64,000 nt of DNA from Aureimonas sp. Leaf427 (GTDB taxonomy: Bacteria; Pseudomonadota; Alphaproteobacteria; Rhizobiales; Rhizobiaceae), in assembly GCF_001425485.1 (NCBI RefSeq), contig NZ_LMQW01000012.1, positions 105,170 to 169,169 of the forward strand. Reading direction: 5' to 3'. The notes under the pieces are model-generated. The model worked only from the letters and a program-made list of their open reading frames with translations. It had not been told where the DNA came from and did not search any database. How positions within the stretch are numbered: the stretch's first letter is position 1; every line of letters starts with the position of its first letter. This document shows positions 46,840-54,861 of this stretch, piece by piece. The position numbers were made by a program, and so were the translations under genes.

Positions 46840-47086
46840 TGACGTGACCATGGGGCCGCCTTCAAAGGCGACCCCATGCGGACGGGATGACAGACGTCGA
46901 AGTCGCATCCGGCCGACGCCGGGTCAGCTGAGAGAGCGCCTGAGGGGGAAGGCTCTCGAGGTCGGGCGACCTGGAACTCGGACGGGTCCGCGGGGTGGCG
47001 CTTTGGTGCCTCGCTTCGTCGAAGGGGTCGCCGGGATCGGCTGCGATGCCGTCGAGGCCGGTCGGGGCTCGGCGGGATTTGCGCTG
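46840..47086 (+). other. Intergenic sequence before the palindrome array
   Basis: It lies between the convergent chemoreceptor and gapR genes and continues into the repeat array up to 47267. No coding frame has a ribosome site or natural composition, and no terminator with a T-tract is visible. Confidence 0.4.
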
Positions 47087-47261
47087 GAGCGACGATCCCG
47101 AGGGGATCGCGCTGAGAGCGAGGTCGGAGCGCGACAATTCCTGCGGAATTGCGCGGGGAGCGACGATCCCGAAGGGATCGCGCTGGTAGCGGACGCGGGC
47201 GCGACAATTCCTGCGGAATTGCGCGGGGATTGCGCGGAGCGCGACAATTCCTGCGGAATTG
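47087..47261. repeat. Tandem array of two alternating palindromes
   Basis: Two palindromic units alternate. Unit B (GAGCGACGATCCCGA-[AG]-GGGATCGCGCT) occurs at 47087-47113 and 47158-47184. Unit A (CAATTCCTGCGGAATTG) occurs at 47135-47151, 47205-47221 and 47245-47261. The B-plus-A pair has a period of 70-71 bp, repeated twice, then a third A. Both fold into GC-capped hairpins. The last A ends 6 bases before the gapR stop, so the array may form the 3' end of the gapR transcript. Confidence 0.85.
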
Positions 47262-47267
47262 CGCGGG

Positions 47268-47540
47268 TCAAGCCGCCTTGGCGACGGGCTCGGGCTCTTC
47301 CATGGCGCGCATGTAGAGGTCGAGCAGCGTCTCGTGCTCGTCGCGCTCGTCTTTGTCCTGCTTGCGCAGCTTGATGATTTCCTTGAGGATCTTGACGTCG
47401 AAGCCCTCGCCCTTGGCCTCCGCGAAGACCTCCTTCTTGCCTTCGGTGAGATCGGCGATCTCCTGCTCGAGCTGCTCGACGCGCTCGATGAAGGACCGCA
47501 CGCGGCTTCCCGCGATACCCACGGTGTCGATGTCGGACAT
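47268..47540 (-). CDS. gapR: GapR-family nucleoid-associated protein (DUF2312)
   Basis: A 90-residue helical protein: VRSFIERVEQLEQEIADLTEGK, followed by VFAEAKGEGFDVKILKEIIKLRK. GapR forms a dimer of dimers that encloses overtwisted DNA ahead of replication and transcription and stimulates topoisomerases; it is conserved in alphaproteobacteria. Length and key basic residues are normal. An AAGGAG ribosome site precedes the ATG at 47540. It converges with the chemoreceptor gene across the palindrome array. Confidence 0.95.
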   Translation of the reverse strand: MSDIDTVGIAGSRVRSFIERVEQLEQEIADLTEGKKEVFAEAKGEGFDVKILKEIIKLRKQDKDERDEHETLLDLYMRAMEEPEPVAKAA

Positions 47541-47766
47541 GGTTTGCTCCTTGGCTTGGGGTGCCCGCCGATATGGGCCGAGCTTGGTTAAGCAAAGGGT
47601 AACGGCGCCGCCCTCCGCCAGCGGGTCGCGGCGAGCCGAGGCGCGAGGAAAGTTTCGTGGAATCACGCGAACCGCGGATCGTTCTGCGGTTTTGTGCATT
47701 GCGGTGCCTCATCCCTCCGTCGTCTGACGTAGCGTGAGGGCACACCCGAGAATGCGGAGACACGAC

Positions 47767-48627
47767 GTGAAGTTCAAGCTGGGGGCCGAGCTCGCCTATG
47801 ACGTGCTCGAGGAAACCGTTTTCATCTTCAACCTCGAGGTCGCGCCGCTGACGCGCCACAAGGGTCTGAGCGATCGGCTGACCTTCTCGCCCGATCTCGT
47901 CCGGCGCACCTTCACCGTGCCGGACATGAAGAACCGCTATACCGGCGTGCTCGTGCCGCGCGGCGCCTTCCAGGTCAGCTACACGGCGGAGGTCGAGCTC
48001 GACGTCCTTCGCGCCGATCCCGGCACGATCAAGGAAATGCCGGTCCGCGACCTGCCGCTCGACATCCTGCCCTTCCTGCTGCCGTCCCGCTTCGTGCCCT
48101 CCGACCGGCTCGCCGCCTTCGCGACGCGCCAGTTCGGCCATCTGCCGAAGGGCCACGACCGCGTCAGCGCCATCTGCTCCTGGATCTACGAGAACATCGA
48201 CTATCAGCGCGGCTCCAGCGACGCGGAGACGACGGCGGACGAGATCCTGCTCCAGCGCGCCGGCGTCTGCCGCGACTTCGCGCATCTGGGCATTGCCTTC
48301 TGCCGGGCGCTGAACATCCCGGCGCGCTTCGTCTCCTGCTATGCCTACGGCCTCAGCCCCAGCGACTTCCATGCCGTCTTCGAGGCCTATCTCGACGGCC
48401 GCTGGTGGCTCTTCGACGGCACGCGCCAGGCGGCGCTCGACGGGCTCGTGCGCATCGGCATCGGGCGCGACGCGGCCGAGGTCGCCTTCGCCATGCCCTA
48501 TGGCCAGATGGAGGCCGGCCCCATGCGCATCTGGATCGAGCGCGCGGACGGGCAGACCGAGCAGATGCCGCGCACGGTCGAGGCGATCAGCACCGAGGAG
48601 CCCGCGCCGAACGCCGGCGCCAACTAG
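47767..48627 (+). CDS. Transglutaminase-like cysteine protease-fold protein
   Basis: About 286 residues from a GTG at 47767 preceded by GGAG; this yields the natural N terminus MKFKLGAELAYDV. An ATG at 47752 is an alternative. The N-terminal half is a beta-sandwich; the C-terminal half is the transglutaminase core with Cys in RAGVCRDFAHLGIAFCRAL, His in PSDFHAVFEAYL and Asp in WWLFDGTRQAA. Bacterial relatives are cytoplasmic proteases or amidases whose substrates are unknown. Its last four bases overlap the end of the convergent DeoR gene. Confidence 0.9.
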   Translation: MKFKLGAELAYDVLEETVFIFNLEVAPLTRHKGLSDRLTFSPDLVRRTFTVPDMKNRYTGVLVPRGAFQVSYTAEVELDVLRADPGTIKEMPVRDLPLDILPFLLPSRFVPSDRLAAFATRQFGHLPKGHDRVSAICSWIYENIDYQRGSSDAETTADEILLQRAGVCRDFAHLGIAFCRALNIPARFVSCYAYGLSPSDFHAVFEAYLDGRWWLFDGTRQAALDGLVRIGIGRDAAEVAFAMPYGQMEAGPMRIWIERADGQTEQMPRTVEAISTEEPAPNAGAN

Positions 48628-49430
48628 AGTCCGACACCATCGGTGACCTCGTCCGCAAGCGCCTCGTCCGGCCGTTGCGGCAGGACGAGGCGGACCTCCG
48701 CCTCGCGGCACCGGCGGTCGAATTCGGCCGGCATGTCGCCTTCGCAGACGATGCCGTGGACATCGCCGAGTTCGCAGATGCGGACCGGCGCATCCCGGCC
48801 GAACTTGGAACGGTCGGCGAGAATCCAGCACTCCTTCGCCTGCGCCATCGCGACCCGGGCGAACTCGGCCTCGAAGAGATGGAAGTCCACGAGATCGCCC
48901 CGCGCCGTGATGCCCCCCACCGAGACGAAGGCGAAGCGGACTTCGAACTGGCGCAGGAAATCCAGCGAGGCCGGCCCGAAGGCGGCCGCATTGTCCCCGG
49001 ACAGCTCGCCCCCCGTCATGAAGACGCGATTGCCGTTGCGCGCGGCGAGGCGGCAGGCGATCTCGGCCGAATTCGTGACGACGACGAGCCGCGAATGGCC
49101 GGCGAGCGCTTCGGCGAGATAGGCCGTGGTGGTGCCGTTATCCAGGATAAGGCTGTCGCCGTCGCGCACGAGCCCCGCGGCCAGCGCCGCAACCGCGCGC
49201 TTTTCCTCCCGGTTGATCTTCATGCGGCGTCGGAAAGGCGGCTCGTCCACGCGGCCGGGATCGAGAATGCCGCCGTGGAACCGAAGGGCCTGTCCGCTTT
49301 CGATCAAGGGCTTGATGCTGCGGCGAACGGTTTCGGAGGAAACGCCCAGGCGCTCGGCAAGCCCGGAAATGGAATAGCGGCCGGCTTCGCGCAGCGCCTG
49401 CATGATCTCGAACTGACGCTTGTAGGACAT
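48624..49430 (-). CDS. DeoR/GlpR-family transcriptional repressor
   Basis: A 268-residue regulator with an N-terminal helix-turn-helix (LAERLGVSSETVRRSIKPLI) and a C-terminal DeoR sensor domain with ILDNGTTTAYLAEAL and VTNSAEIACRLA, related to phosphosugar isomerases. Such proteins are released from DNA by a sugar phosphate. It has no adjacent sugar operon in this window, so its target is probably elsewhere. Start at 49430 (MSYKRQFEIM); an upstream ATG at 49484 adds 18 residues of unlikely sequence. Confidence 0.9.
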   Translation of the reverse strand: MSYKRQFEIMQALREAGRYSISGLAERLGVSSETVRRSIKPLIESGQALRFHGGILDPGRVDEPPFRRRMKINREEKRAVAALAAGLVRDGDSLILDNGTTTAYLAEALAGHSRLVVVTNSAEIACRLAARNGNRVFMTGGELSGDNAAAFGPASLDFLRQFEVRFAFVSVGGITARGDLVDFHLFEAEFARVAMAQAKECWILADRSKFGRDAPVRICELGDVHGIVCEGDMPAEFDRRCREAEVRLVLPQRPDEALADEVTDGVGL

Positions 49431-49895
49431 CGGGGCTTTCGCGGCGAATTTGGGAGATCGGTCGGTCGAACCGAACGGCTTCAACTTGCTATTTGTTTAT
49501 TTCGCCAACTATGCAACCCCTCTCCCTCGGTCAGCATGTTGGATTACGTGGAGCCCACGGGCTGTTTTCCAGTCTTTCCTCCCATCACGAGATCGTGCTG
49601 CCTATCGCGCCAAGAGGGACGATCCTCGAAATACAACCGCTATAGTGGTATCGGCGCCGCGCGCGAATAGTGTTAGGTCGCCTGATCGTCTGGTCGTCTC
49701 GACCGGGAAGCAGGCCTTTGTGCATCGAGATGCTTTGCCCGATCGCAGCAACGCGAAGACGTTCGTGACGGTGCCTCGCCCGTCGGCGAAGGTCGGGTGC
49801 GATCGGACGGCGTCCATGCGGCTTGGCTCGGGGCGTTCGGGCTCCATGTCCCCGGAGGACGGCGAGGAGGCCGTCCGTCGAGCGAAAGGTGCATC
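49431..49895 (+). other. Divergent intergenic region, 465 bp
   Basis: It separates the DeoR gene (-) from the small lipoprotein gene (+). An AT-rich stretch at 49488-49515 may hold the DeoR promoter. I looked for riboswitch-like and small-RNA patterns and found none that I can support. Short open frames here have no ribosome sites. Confidence 0.45.
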
Positions 49896-50192
49896 ATGAA
49901 ATCCTGGCTGGTCGCCCTCACGGTCCTTTGTCTTTCCGGATGCGTCTCCGAGCCACGCTCGCCCTACGCGATCTCGCTCTCGCCCTCCTCCTATCTCCGG
50001 CCGCCTCAACCCAATACGGCCCCGCGCGGATCGGTCGAATTCTGCCGGAACTACGGCCGGCAGACGGCGGAGAATCGCATGCGCACCGCCCGCGGCTTCA
50101 ACGGGCGGGGGCCGAACGGCATGGATCTGGCCAGTGCCGAGCAGGCGGGCGAACGGGCCGCCCTCCGCTGCGCCTCCGGCCGGCTGAACTGA
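49896..50192 (+). CDS. Small lipoprotein of unknown function
   Basis: A 98-residue protein with a lipoprotein leader (MKSWLVALTVLCLSGC): the lipobox LSGC places the acylated Cys at residue 16. Ser follows at +3 and Val at +2, consistent with outer-membrane sorting. The mature part is Pro/Arg-rich, then SVEFCRNYGRQTAENRM, and ends with a Cys (LRCASG) that could pair with the first. I do not recognise a family. An AAAGGTG element lies before the ATG. Confidence 0.75.
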   Translation: MKSWLVALTVLCLSGCVSEPRSPYAISLSPSSYLRPPQPNTAPRGSVEFCRNYGRQTAENRMRTARGFNGRGPNGMDLASAEQAGERAALRCASGRLN

Positions 50193-50255
50193 TCGAGCCG
50201 GCCGAACTGATCGAGAAGGTCTCGAACCAGCCCTCGAAATCCTGGTGGCCGGCGC

Positions 50256-50585
50256 TCAGCTCTCTGCTGCGGGCGAGAGGAGCTTCAGGCCGACGACGCC
50301 GGCGAGGATGAGAAGCAGGCAGAGGATGCGCCCGAGGCTGCGGTCCTCGCCGAGGAGCACCATGCCGTAGATCGCCGTGCCCATCGCGCCGATGCCCACC
50401 CAGACCGCATAGGCGGTGCCGATCGGCAGGGTGCGGGAGGCGACCGAGAGAAGGTAGAGGCTGATCGCGATGAAGGCGAGGCAGACGAGGCTCGGCACGA
50501 GCCGAGTGAACCCCTGCGTCTGCGGCATGAGCGACGCCCAGACGATTTCGCCGAGGCCCGCAAGGCCGAGATAGATCCATGCCAT
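50256..50585 (-). CDS. SMR transporter, Gdx/SugE-like
   Basis: A 109-residue protein with four membrane helices. The conserved Glu13 (GLAGLGEIVWASL) is the proton and substrate site. The segments QGFTRLVPSL and LPIGTAYAVWVGIGAMGTA are those of the SugE subgroup, which exports guanidinium ion in exchange for protons, rather than EmrE. The motif at residues 17-21 (ASLMP) differs from the VGLKY of classic SugE, so export of guanidinium is probable but not certain. I found no ykkC-type riboswitch in the 130 bp upstream. Confidence 0.88.
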   Translation of the reverse strand: MAWIYLGLAGLGEIVWASLMPQTQGFTRLVPSLVCLAFIAISLYLLSVASRTLPIGTAYAVWVGIGAMGTAIYGMVLLGEDRSLGRILCLLLILAGVVGLKLLSPAAES

Positions 50586-50717
50586 CGCTTCACCGCTCCC
50601 CGTCCCGATCGACCGCGGAAGGAGCTTGGCAAGACGGAGTGGGCAAGTCCATTGCCGGTAGTGGACGCATGCCGCGGCTGAACCGAAACGCAGCGGACAC
50701 CATGCTTCTGCGAAGCG

Positions 50718-50987
50718 TCAGCGCCGACGGGCTGCGAGCGTCTCGGCCATGACGCGAATCGCGGCGGGCATGTAGACATGGCCCGTCGCCGAGCGAATCC
50801 AGGGCTCTAGGTTTTCGGCCGCTCGGTCGGCCATCATGCCGACCGCATAGTTGATCGCATAGCCGACATTTGCCCAGCGAGCAGCGTCCGGGGGCGTTCC
50901 AGGCGTCGGAGAACGCCAGTCGTCCGGCTGCGGGCGGGTGTCCTTCGGCAGCCATATGAGAATGGCGGAATCCTGGAATTCACTCAT
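50718..50987 (-). CDS. Unrecognised 89-residue protein
   Basis: A small soluble protein. The ATG at 50987 follows a strong AGGGAG ribosome site, and the sequence SEFQDSAILIWLPKDTRPQP is protein-like, with a helical C-terminal half (YAINYAVGMMADRAAENLEP). I see no catalytic motif, signal peptide or metal site. It lies between the SMR transporter and a 28-residue membrane protein on the same strand, with over 100 bp to the former, so it is probably its own unit. Confidence 0.65.
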   Translation of the reverse strand: MSEFQDSAILIWLPKDTRPQPDDWRSPTPGTPPDAARWANVGYAINYAVGMMADRAAENLEPWIRSATGHVYMPAAIRVMAETLAARRR

Positions 50988-51066
50988 CGGGTCGCTCCCT
51001 CCCTGTAAACCCATGCCATCCGAAGTCGAGCCTTCGAACGGCGGGAGGAAGCGCTGCACGAAATAC

Positions 51067-51153
51067 CTAGAGGTATCCCAGGAACCAGATCACGAGGATG
51101 ATCGGAATCGGAATTCCGATCAGCCAGAGAAGTCCGCCCTTCAGCATTGCCAT
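51067..51153 (-). CDS. 28-residue single-helix membrane protein
   Basis: An ATG at 51153, nine bases after a GGGAG element, opens a 28-codon frame ending in TAG. The peptide is MAMLKGGLLWLIGIPIPIIL followed by VIWFLGYL: a basic start, one long hydrophobic helix and a Pro-containing IPIPII centre. Codon choice is GC-rich at third positions apart from the repeated ATT/ATC. Small membrane proteins with a similar WLIGIPIP core are, as I recall, widespread in Rhizobiales, but I know no function. It sits alone between two minus-strand genes. Confidence 0.6.
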   Translation of the reverse strand: MAMLKGGLLWLIGIPIPIILVIWFLGYL

Positions 51154-51243
51154 ATCTCCCAGGAAACACGTCGTGGTCACAACTTGAGGAGAGGGCGAAG
51201 GTTCCTCCGCGAGGACGAGGATGGGGGAAGAACTGCGAGCGGC

Positions 51244-52863
51244 CTACGCGGCCTTGACCTTCCGCGTCTTCTTAAGGTCCTTCAGGATCTCGCGCGCGGC
51301 ATTGGCGCCGGGAATGCCGGAGACGCCGCCGCCCGGATGCATGGAGGCGCCGCAGATGTAGAGGCCTTCGACGGGCGTCCGGTAATCGGCATAGCCGGAG
51401 ACCGGTCGCTGGAAAAAGAGCTGGTCGGCGGAGAGTTCGCCCTGGAAGATGTGGCCCTGCGGCAGACCGACGATCCGCTCGATATCGGGCGCCACCAGAA
51501 GCTGGGCCTCGATGACGTCGTCGCGAAAGCCGGGCGCGAACTCCTCCATCGTGTCGAAGACGACCTTCTTGAAGTTCTCCTTCTCGGTCGCCCAGTCCCC
51601 GCCCTTTAGCGTGTAGGGCGCGTGGCCGCCGAAGAGGTTGACGACATGCTTGCCTTCCGGCGCCAGCGTCTTGTCCACGATGGTGGGCACGACCGGCGTG
51701 ATGAAGGGCCGCTGCGAGTACCAGCCGTATTTCGCATCGTCATAGGCCCGTTCCAGATAGTCGATGTCGGGCGCGATGTGCATGTAGGTCGGATAGGAGA
51801 AGTCGCCGATCGCGCCGTCCGCCCGGACCTTGTCGAGCATCTTGTACTGGGGCGGCCGCTCGCAGGCGATGTTCATCTTGAAGGCGGTCGAGAAGGTCCG
51901 GTAATTGTCGATCTCGCGCTTGACCTCGCCGGGCACGAGGGCGGGATCGAGCATCGTCTGGTAGACGATCTTGGCGTTGACGTTCGAGGCGATGGTCTTG
52001 GCCTGATAAATGTCGCCCTTGTCGGTGACGACCGACGTCACCGCATTGCCGGCGACGCGGATCTCTCGGATCGCGGCATCGGTGACGATCTCGACGCCCT
52101 GTTGCCGCGCCGCGCTCGCCAGAGCCTGCGTGATCGCGCCCATGCCGCCCTCGATGAAGCCCCAGCCCCCCGCCCCTTCGTGCTCGCCCATGACGTGGTG
52201 CATGATCACGTAAGCCGAACCCGGCGTCTTCGGGCCGGCGAAGGTGCCGATCGAGGCATAGTAGGCCAGCACCGCCATGACGCGGTCGTCGTCGAACCAT
52301 TCCGACAGGAAGTCGTAGGCGCTCATCGTCATGAGATCGGCGATGCGATACATCTTCCGGCCGATCTTGCGATACTTCCAGAGAAGGCTCGCGCCATCCT
52401 TGAAGGTCTTCCAGTCGCGCTTCGTCGGATCGACCGGCGTCTCCCAAAGGAGCTTGCGCACGATCGCGGCCGATTCCATCAGGTACTTGTCGAACTCGGG
52501 ATAGGCGGCGGCATCGTGCTTGGAGAACTTGGCGAAGGAGCCTTGGGTCTTGGCGATATCGTCGGAAAAGAGAATGTAGTCGTCCCCGCCGACCGGAGAG
52601 ACCATGTCGGAACAGGGCAGAACCTTCAGCCCATGGCTTTTCAGATCGAAGTCGCGGATGATCGAAGGGTGGAGCAGGCTCATCAGATAGGAGAAGATCG
52701 AGGCGCGGAAGCCCGGCGCGATCTCCTCCGTCACCGCCGCCCCGCCGACGACGGAGCGCCGCTCCAGGATCAGCACCTTCAGCCCGGCGCGGGCGAGGTA
52801 GTTGGCGCAGACGAGGCCGTTATGCCCGGCGCCGATGATGATCGCGTCGTAGAGCTTCGACAT
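51244..52863 (-). CDS. FAD-dependent phytoene-desaturase-like oxidoreductase
   Basis: A 539-residue flavoprotein. The N-terminal dinucleotide fold is textbook: YDAIIIGAGHNGLVCANYLA, then LILERRSVVGGAAVTEE. The C-terminal motif GLYICGASMHPGGGVSGIPG is the FAD/membrane segment of the CrtI/PYROXD2-like family. No carotenoid genes are near, and this branch often acts on non-carotenoid substrates. A GGAG ribosome site lies 11 bases before the ATG at 52863. It is divergent from an aminotransferase with 404 bp between, holding two identical-type palindromes, so the two are probably co-regulated. Confidence 0.9.
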   Translation of the reverse strand: MSKLYDAIIIGAGHNGLVCANYLARAGLKVLILERRSVVGGAAVTEEIAPGFRASIFSYLMSLLHPSIIRDFDLKSHGLKVLPCSDMVSPVGGDDYILFSDDIAKTQGSFAKFSKHDAAAYPEFDKYLMESAAIVRKLLWETPVDPTKRDWKTFKDGASLLWKYRKIGRKMYRIADLMTMSAYDFLSEWFDDDRVMAVLAYYASIGTFAGPKTPGSAYVIMHHVMGEHEGAGGWGFIEGGMGAITQALASAARQQGVEIVTDAAIREIRVAGNAVTSVVTDKGDIYQAKTIASNVNAKIVYQTMLDPALVPGEVKREIDNYRTFSTAFKMNIACERPPQYKMLDKVRADGAIGDFSYPTYMHIAPDIDYLERAYDDAKYGWYSQRPFITPVVPTIVDKTLAPEGKHVVNLFGGHAPYTLKGGDWATEKENFKKVVFDTMEEFAPGFRDDVIEAQLLVAPDIERIVGLPQGHIFQGELSADQLFFQRPVSGYADYRTPVEGLYICGASMHPGGGVSGIPGANAAREILKDLKKTRKVKAA

Positions 52864-52904
52864 ATCTGAAGGGTCTCCTGACATCCCGGCGACGCGATCT
52901 TTAA

Positions 52905-52920
52905 TTTCACGCCTGTGAAA
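52905..52920. promoter_or_regulatory. Palindromic site TTTCAC-N4-GTGAAA, copy 1
   Basis: TTTCACGCCTGTGAAA is a perfect 6-bp inverted repeat with a 4-base spacer, 42 bp upstream of the FAD oxidoreductase start. A second copy lies 152 bp away. The size fits a dimeric regulator; I cannot name it. Confidence 0.55.
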
Positions 52921-53056
52921 CGAGTAAGCCATCGCAGGACGGGAGATGCAAGAGCGTCGGCTTGAGAGATCGCATCGCATCATCCGAGCCGAAGGGCTCA
53001 GCACGGGCGAACCAACGCAGAGGCCGGCTTGTTTGGCGCCGCCCCGCCGGATAGGA

Positions 53057-53072
53057 TTTCACTCATGTGAAC
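53057..53072. promoter_or_regulatory. Palindromic site TTTCAC-N4-GTGAAC, copy 2
   Basis: TTTCACTCATGTGAAC shares the TTCAC-N4-GTGAA core of copy 1. It is about 195 bp upstream of the aminotransferase start. The rest of the 404-bp divergent region shows no gene with a ribosome site. Confidence 0.55.
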
Positions 53073-53267
53073 TCCCATCCGGCGCAGCATCCCTTCGGCT
53101 CCCTCCGTTCGCAATGTGCGGACCGGTGTCGGCCGACCAGGTTCTGCGCCTCCTTCGCCGAGCCGGCACCTCGCAGATCGCGGAAGGCTGCGGCCTGCGA
53201 TGGCGGCTTGCCTTCGCCGCCCGAAGCTTGTTCAAGGCGGTCTTTCCTGCCGAACGAGGTTGATCCC

Positions 53268-54437
53268 ATGCGCTATTCGCCCCTGGTCGAGCGAATCGAC
53301 GGTCCCGGCGCCCGCGCCTGGGAGATCCACGGCGCGGCCGTCGCGGCGCGGCGGCGGGGCGAGGACGTGATCCTTCTCACCGTCGGCGATCCCGACTTCG
53401 CGACGCCGGAGCCGATCGTCGAGACCGCCATCGTGGCCCTGCGCGACGGCGACACGCATTATTCCGACGTGCCGGGCCGTCCCGCCCTTCGCGAGGCGAT
53501 CGCGCGCCATCTTTCGTCCGACCTCGGCCGCACGCTCCGGGCCGACGAAGTGGTCGTCACGGCCGGCGCGCAGAACGCGCTCTTCTCCAGCGCCCTCTGC
53601 CTCCTCTCGGAGGGCGACGAGGCGATCGTGCTGGAGCCGGCCTATCTCACCTACGAGGCGACGCTCCAGGCCGCCGGCGCGTGTCTGGTGCGCGTGCCGA
53701 TGAGCGCGGCCTCCGGCTTTCGCCCGGATGCGGACGCCATCCGCGCCGCCCTCACCCCGCGCACCCGCGCGATCGTCCTGGCGACACCGAACAATCCGAC
53801 CGGCGTCGTGCTGACGCGGGACGAGCTCTCCGCCATCGCCGAGATCGCGGTGGAGCGCGATCTCTGGGTCATTTCCGACGAGGTCTATGCATCGCTGACC
53901 TTCGACCGCCCGCATGTCTCGATCGCCTCCCTGCCCGGCATGGCCGAGCGGACCGTGACGATCGGCAGCCTGTCGAAATCCCATGCCATGACCGGCTGGC
54001 GGGTCGGCTGGATCGCGGCGAATCCCGACCTCGTCGGCCATGTCGAGCGGCTGGAACTCTCCATGCTCTACGGCCTGCCCGGCTTCATCCAGCAGGCCGC
54101 GATCACCGCGCTGGAGCGCCACGAGGAGGTCTCGGCCTTCATGCGCGAGCGCTACCGCGCCCGCCGCGACCTCGTCGTCTCCGCCCTCGGCAAGACGCCC
54201 CGGCTGTCCGTCCTGTCGCCCGATGCCGGCATGTTCGTCATGCTCGACGTCCGGCAGACCGGCCTCTCCCCCTTCGACTTCTCCTGGCGCCTCTTCCGCG
54301 AGGCCGGCGTCTCCACCCTCGACGCCACAGCCTTTGGCGCCCCCGCAGAAGGGTTCTTGCGCGTGGCCTTCACGCTCGGGGAGGAAAGGCTGGCGGAAGC
54401 GTGCGGGCGGGTGGATCGGTTCGTCCGGGGGCTGTGA
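53268..54437 (+). CDS. PLP-dependent class I/II aminotransferase
   Basis: A 389-residue fold type I aminotransferase. The Schiff-base Lys is in GSLSKSHAMTGWRVGW; the PLP-binding Asn and Asp/Tyr are in ATPNNPTGVVLTRDE and VISDEVYASLTFDR; the carboxylate-binding Arg is in FLRVAFTLGEE. It resembles the aspartate/aromatic aminotransferase group, but the amino donor is not predictable. GAGGTTGATCCC precedes the ATG; a longer upstream reading to 53067 is poor sequence. It is divergent from the FAD oxidoreductase with shared palindromes, suggesting a common pathway for an amino acid or amine. Confidence 0.93.
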   Translation: MRYSPLVERIDGPGARAWEIHGAAVAARRRGEDVILLTVGDPDFATPEPIVETAIVALRDGDTHYSDVPGRPALREAIARHLSSDLGRTLRADEVVVTAGAQNALFSSALCLLSEGDEAIVLEPAYLTYEATLQAAGACLVRVPMSAASGFRPDADAIRAALTPRTRAIVLATPNNPTGVVLTRDELSAIAEIAVERDLWVISDEVYASLTFDRPHVSIASLPGMAERTVTIGSLSKSHAMTGWRVGWIAANPDLVGHVERLELSMLYGLPGFIQQAAITALERHEEVSAFMRERYRARRDLVVSALGKTPRLSVLSPDAGMFVMLDVRQTGLSPFDFSWRLFREAGVSTLDATAFGAPAEGFLRVAFTLGEERLAEACGRVDRFVRGL

Positions 54438-54537
54438 CGCCGCTTTAAGGGTCGGGCGCGCTGCGGATCATGCGAGGCTGCAGCTAGTGAACGCCGCTCA
54501 TCCGGCATAGAGTTCGGATGCCGATAGGAGAACCGTC

Positions 54538-54861
54538 ATGGGCATTGCTGGAAAGGTCACCGCGAACGTCGCGCCGGATCTGATGCCGGCGATCCGCGAG
54601 AGCGTGGAAACGGGCGAGTTCGCCACGACCGGCGAGGCGCTGAACGATGCGCTGCGCGTCTGGCACCGACAGCGTCTCGACCGTGCCCAGCGTCTCCAGG
54701 CCCTTCGGAACCGGGTCGAGGCATCGATCGCCGATCCCCGTCCCAGTCTCTCTTATGACGAAGCCCGAGCCGAGATGACCCGCTTCATGGCGGCGCGGCG
54801 AAACGACGGCGACGATGCGGCCCCTCGATTCGACCGCTCAAACTTCCTCGCAGGCTCTTAA
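54538..54861 (+). CDS. ParD-like ribbon-helix-helix antitoxin without a toxin gene
   Basis: A 107-residue protein. The first 45 residues have the ParD layout: a beta strand (KVTANVAPDLM), then RESVETGEFATTGEALNDAL, the pattern that binds DNA as a dimer. The middle (RAQRLQALRNRVEASIADPR) is the helix that normally covers the ParE toxin, and the rest is a longer tail than usual. No ParE/RelE gene follows; the next gene is on the opposite strand and overlaps the last four bases. It is an orphan antitoxin or a repurposed regulator. Confidence 0.8.
   Translation: MGIAGKVTANVAPDLMPAIRESVETGEFATTGEALNDALRVWHRQRLDRAQRLQALRNRVEASIADPRPSLSYDEARAEMTRFMAARRNDGDDAAPRFDRSNFLAGS

Noticed and set aside
47087-47261. 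A CRISPR-like array
   Set aside because: Units are palindromes in two alternating types with a conserved period and no variable spacers; no cas genes.
49450-49899. A 149-codon gene upstream of the small lipoprotein
   Set aside because: It covers the divergent promoter region, lacks a ribosome site and has no protein-like pattern.
50586-50717. A guanidine (ykkC-type) riboswitch upstream of the Gdx/SugE-like gene
   Set aside because: None of the conserved loop motifs that I know could be found in either orientation.
52946-53263. A 105-codon gene between the FAD oxidoreductase and aminotransferase
   Set aside because: No ribosome site, Arg/Ser/Pro-rich composition, and it runs across one of the palindromic operator sites.
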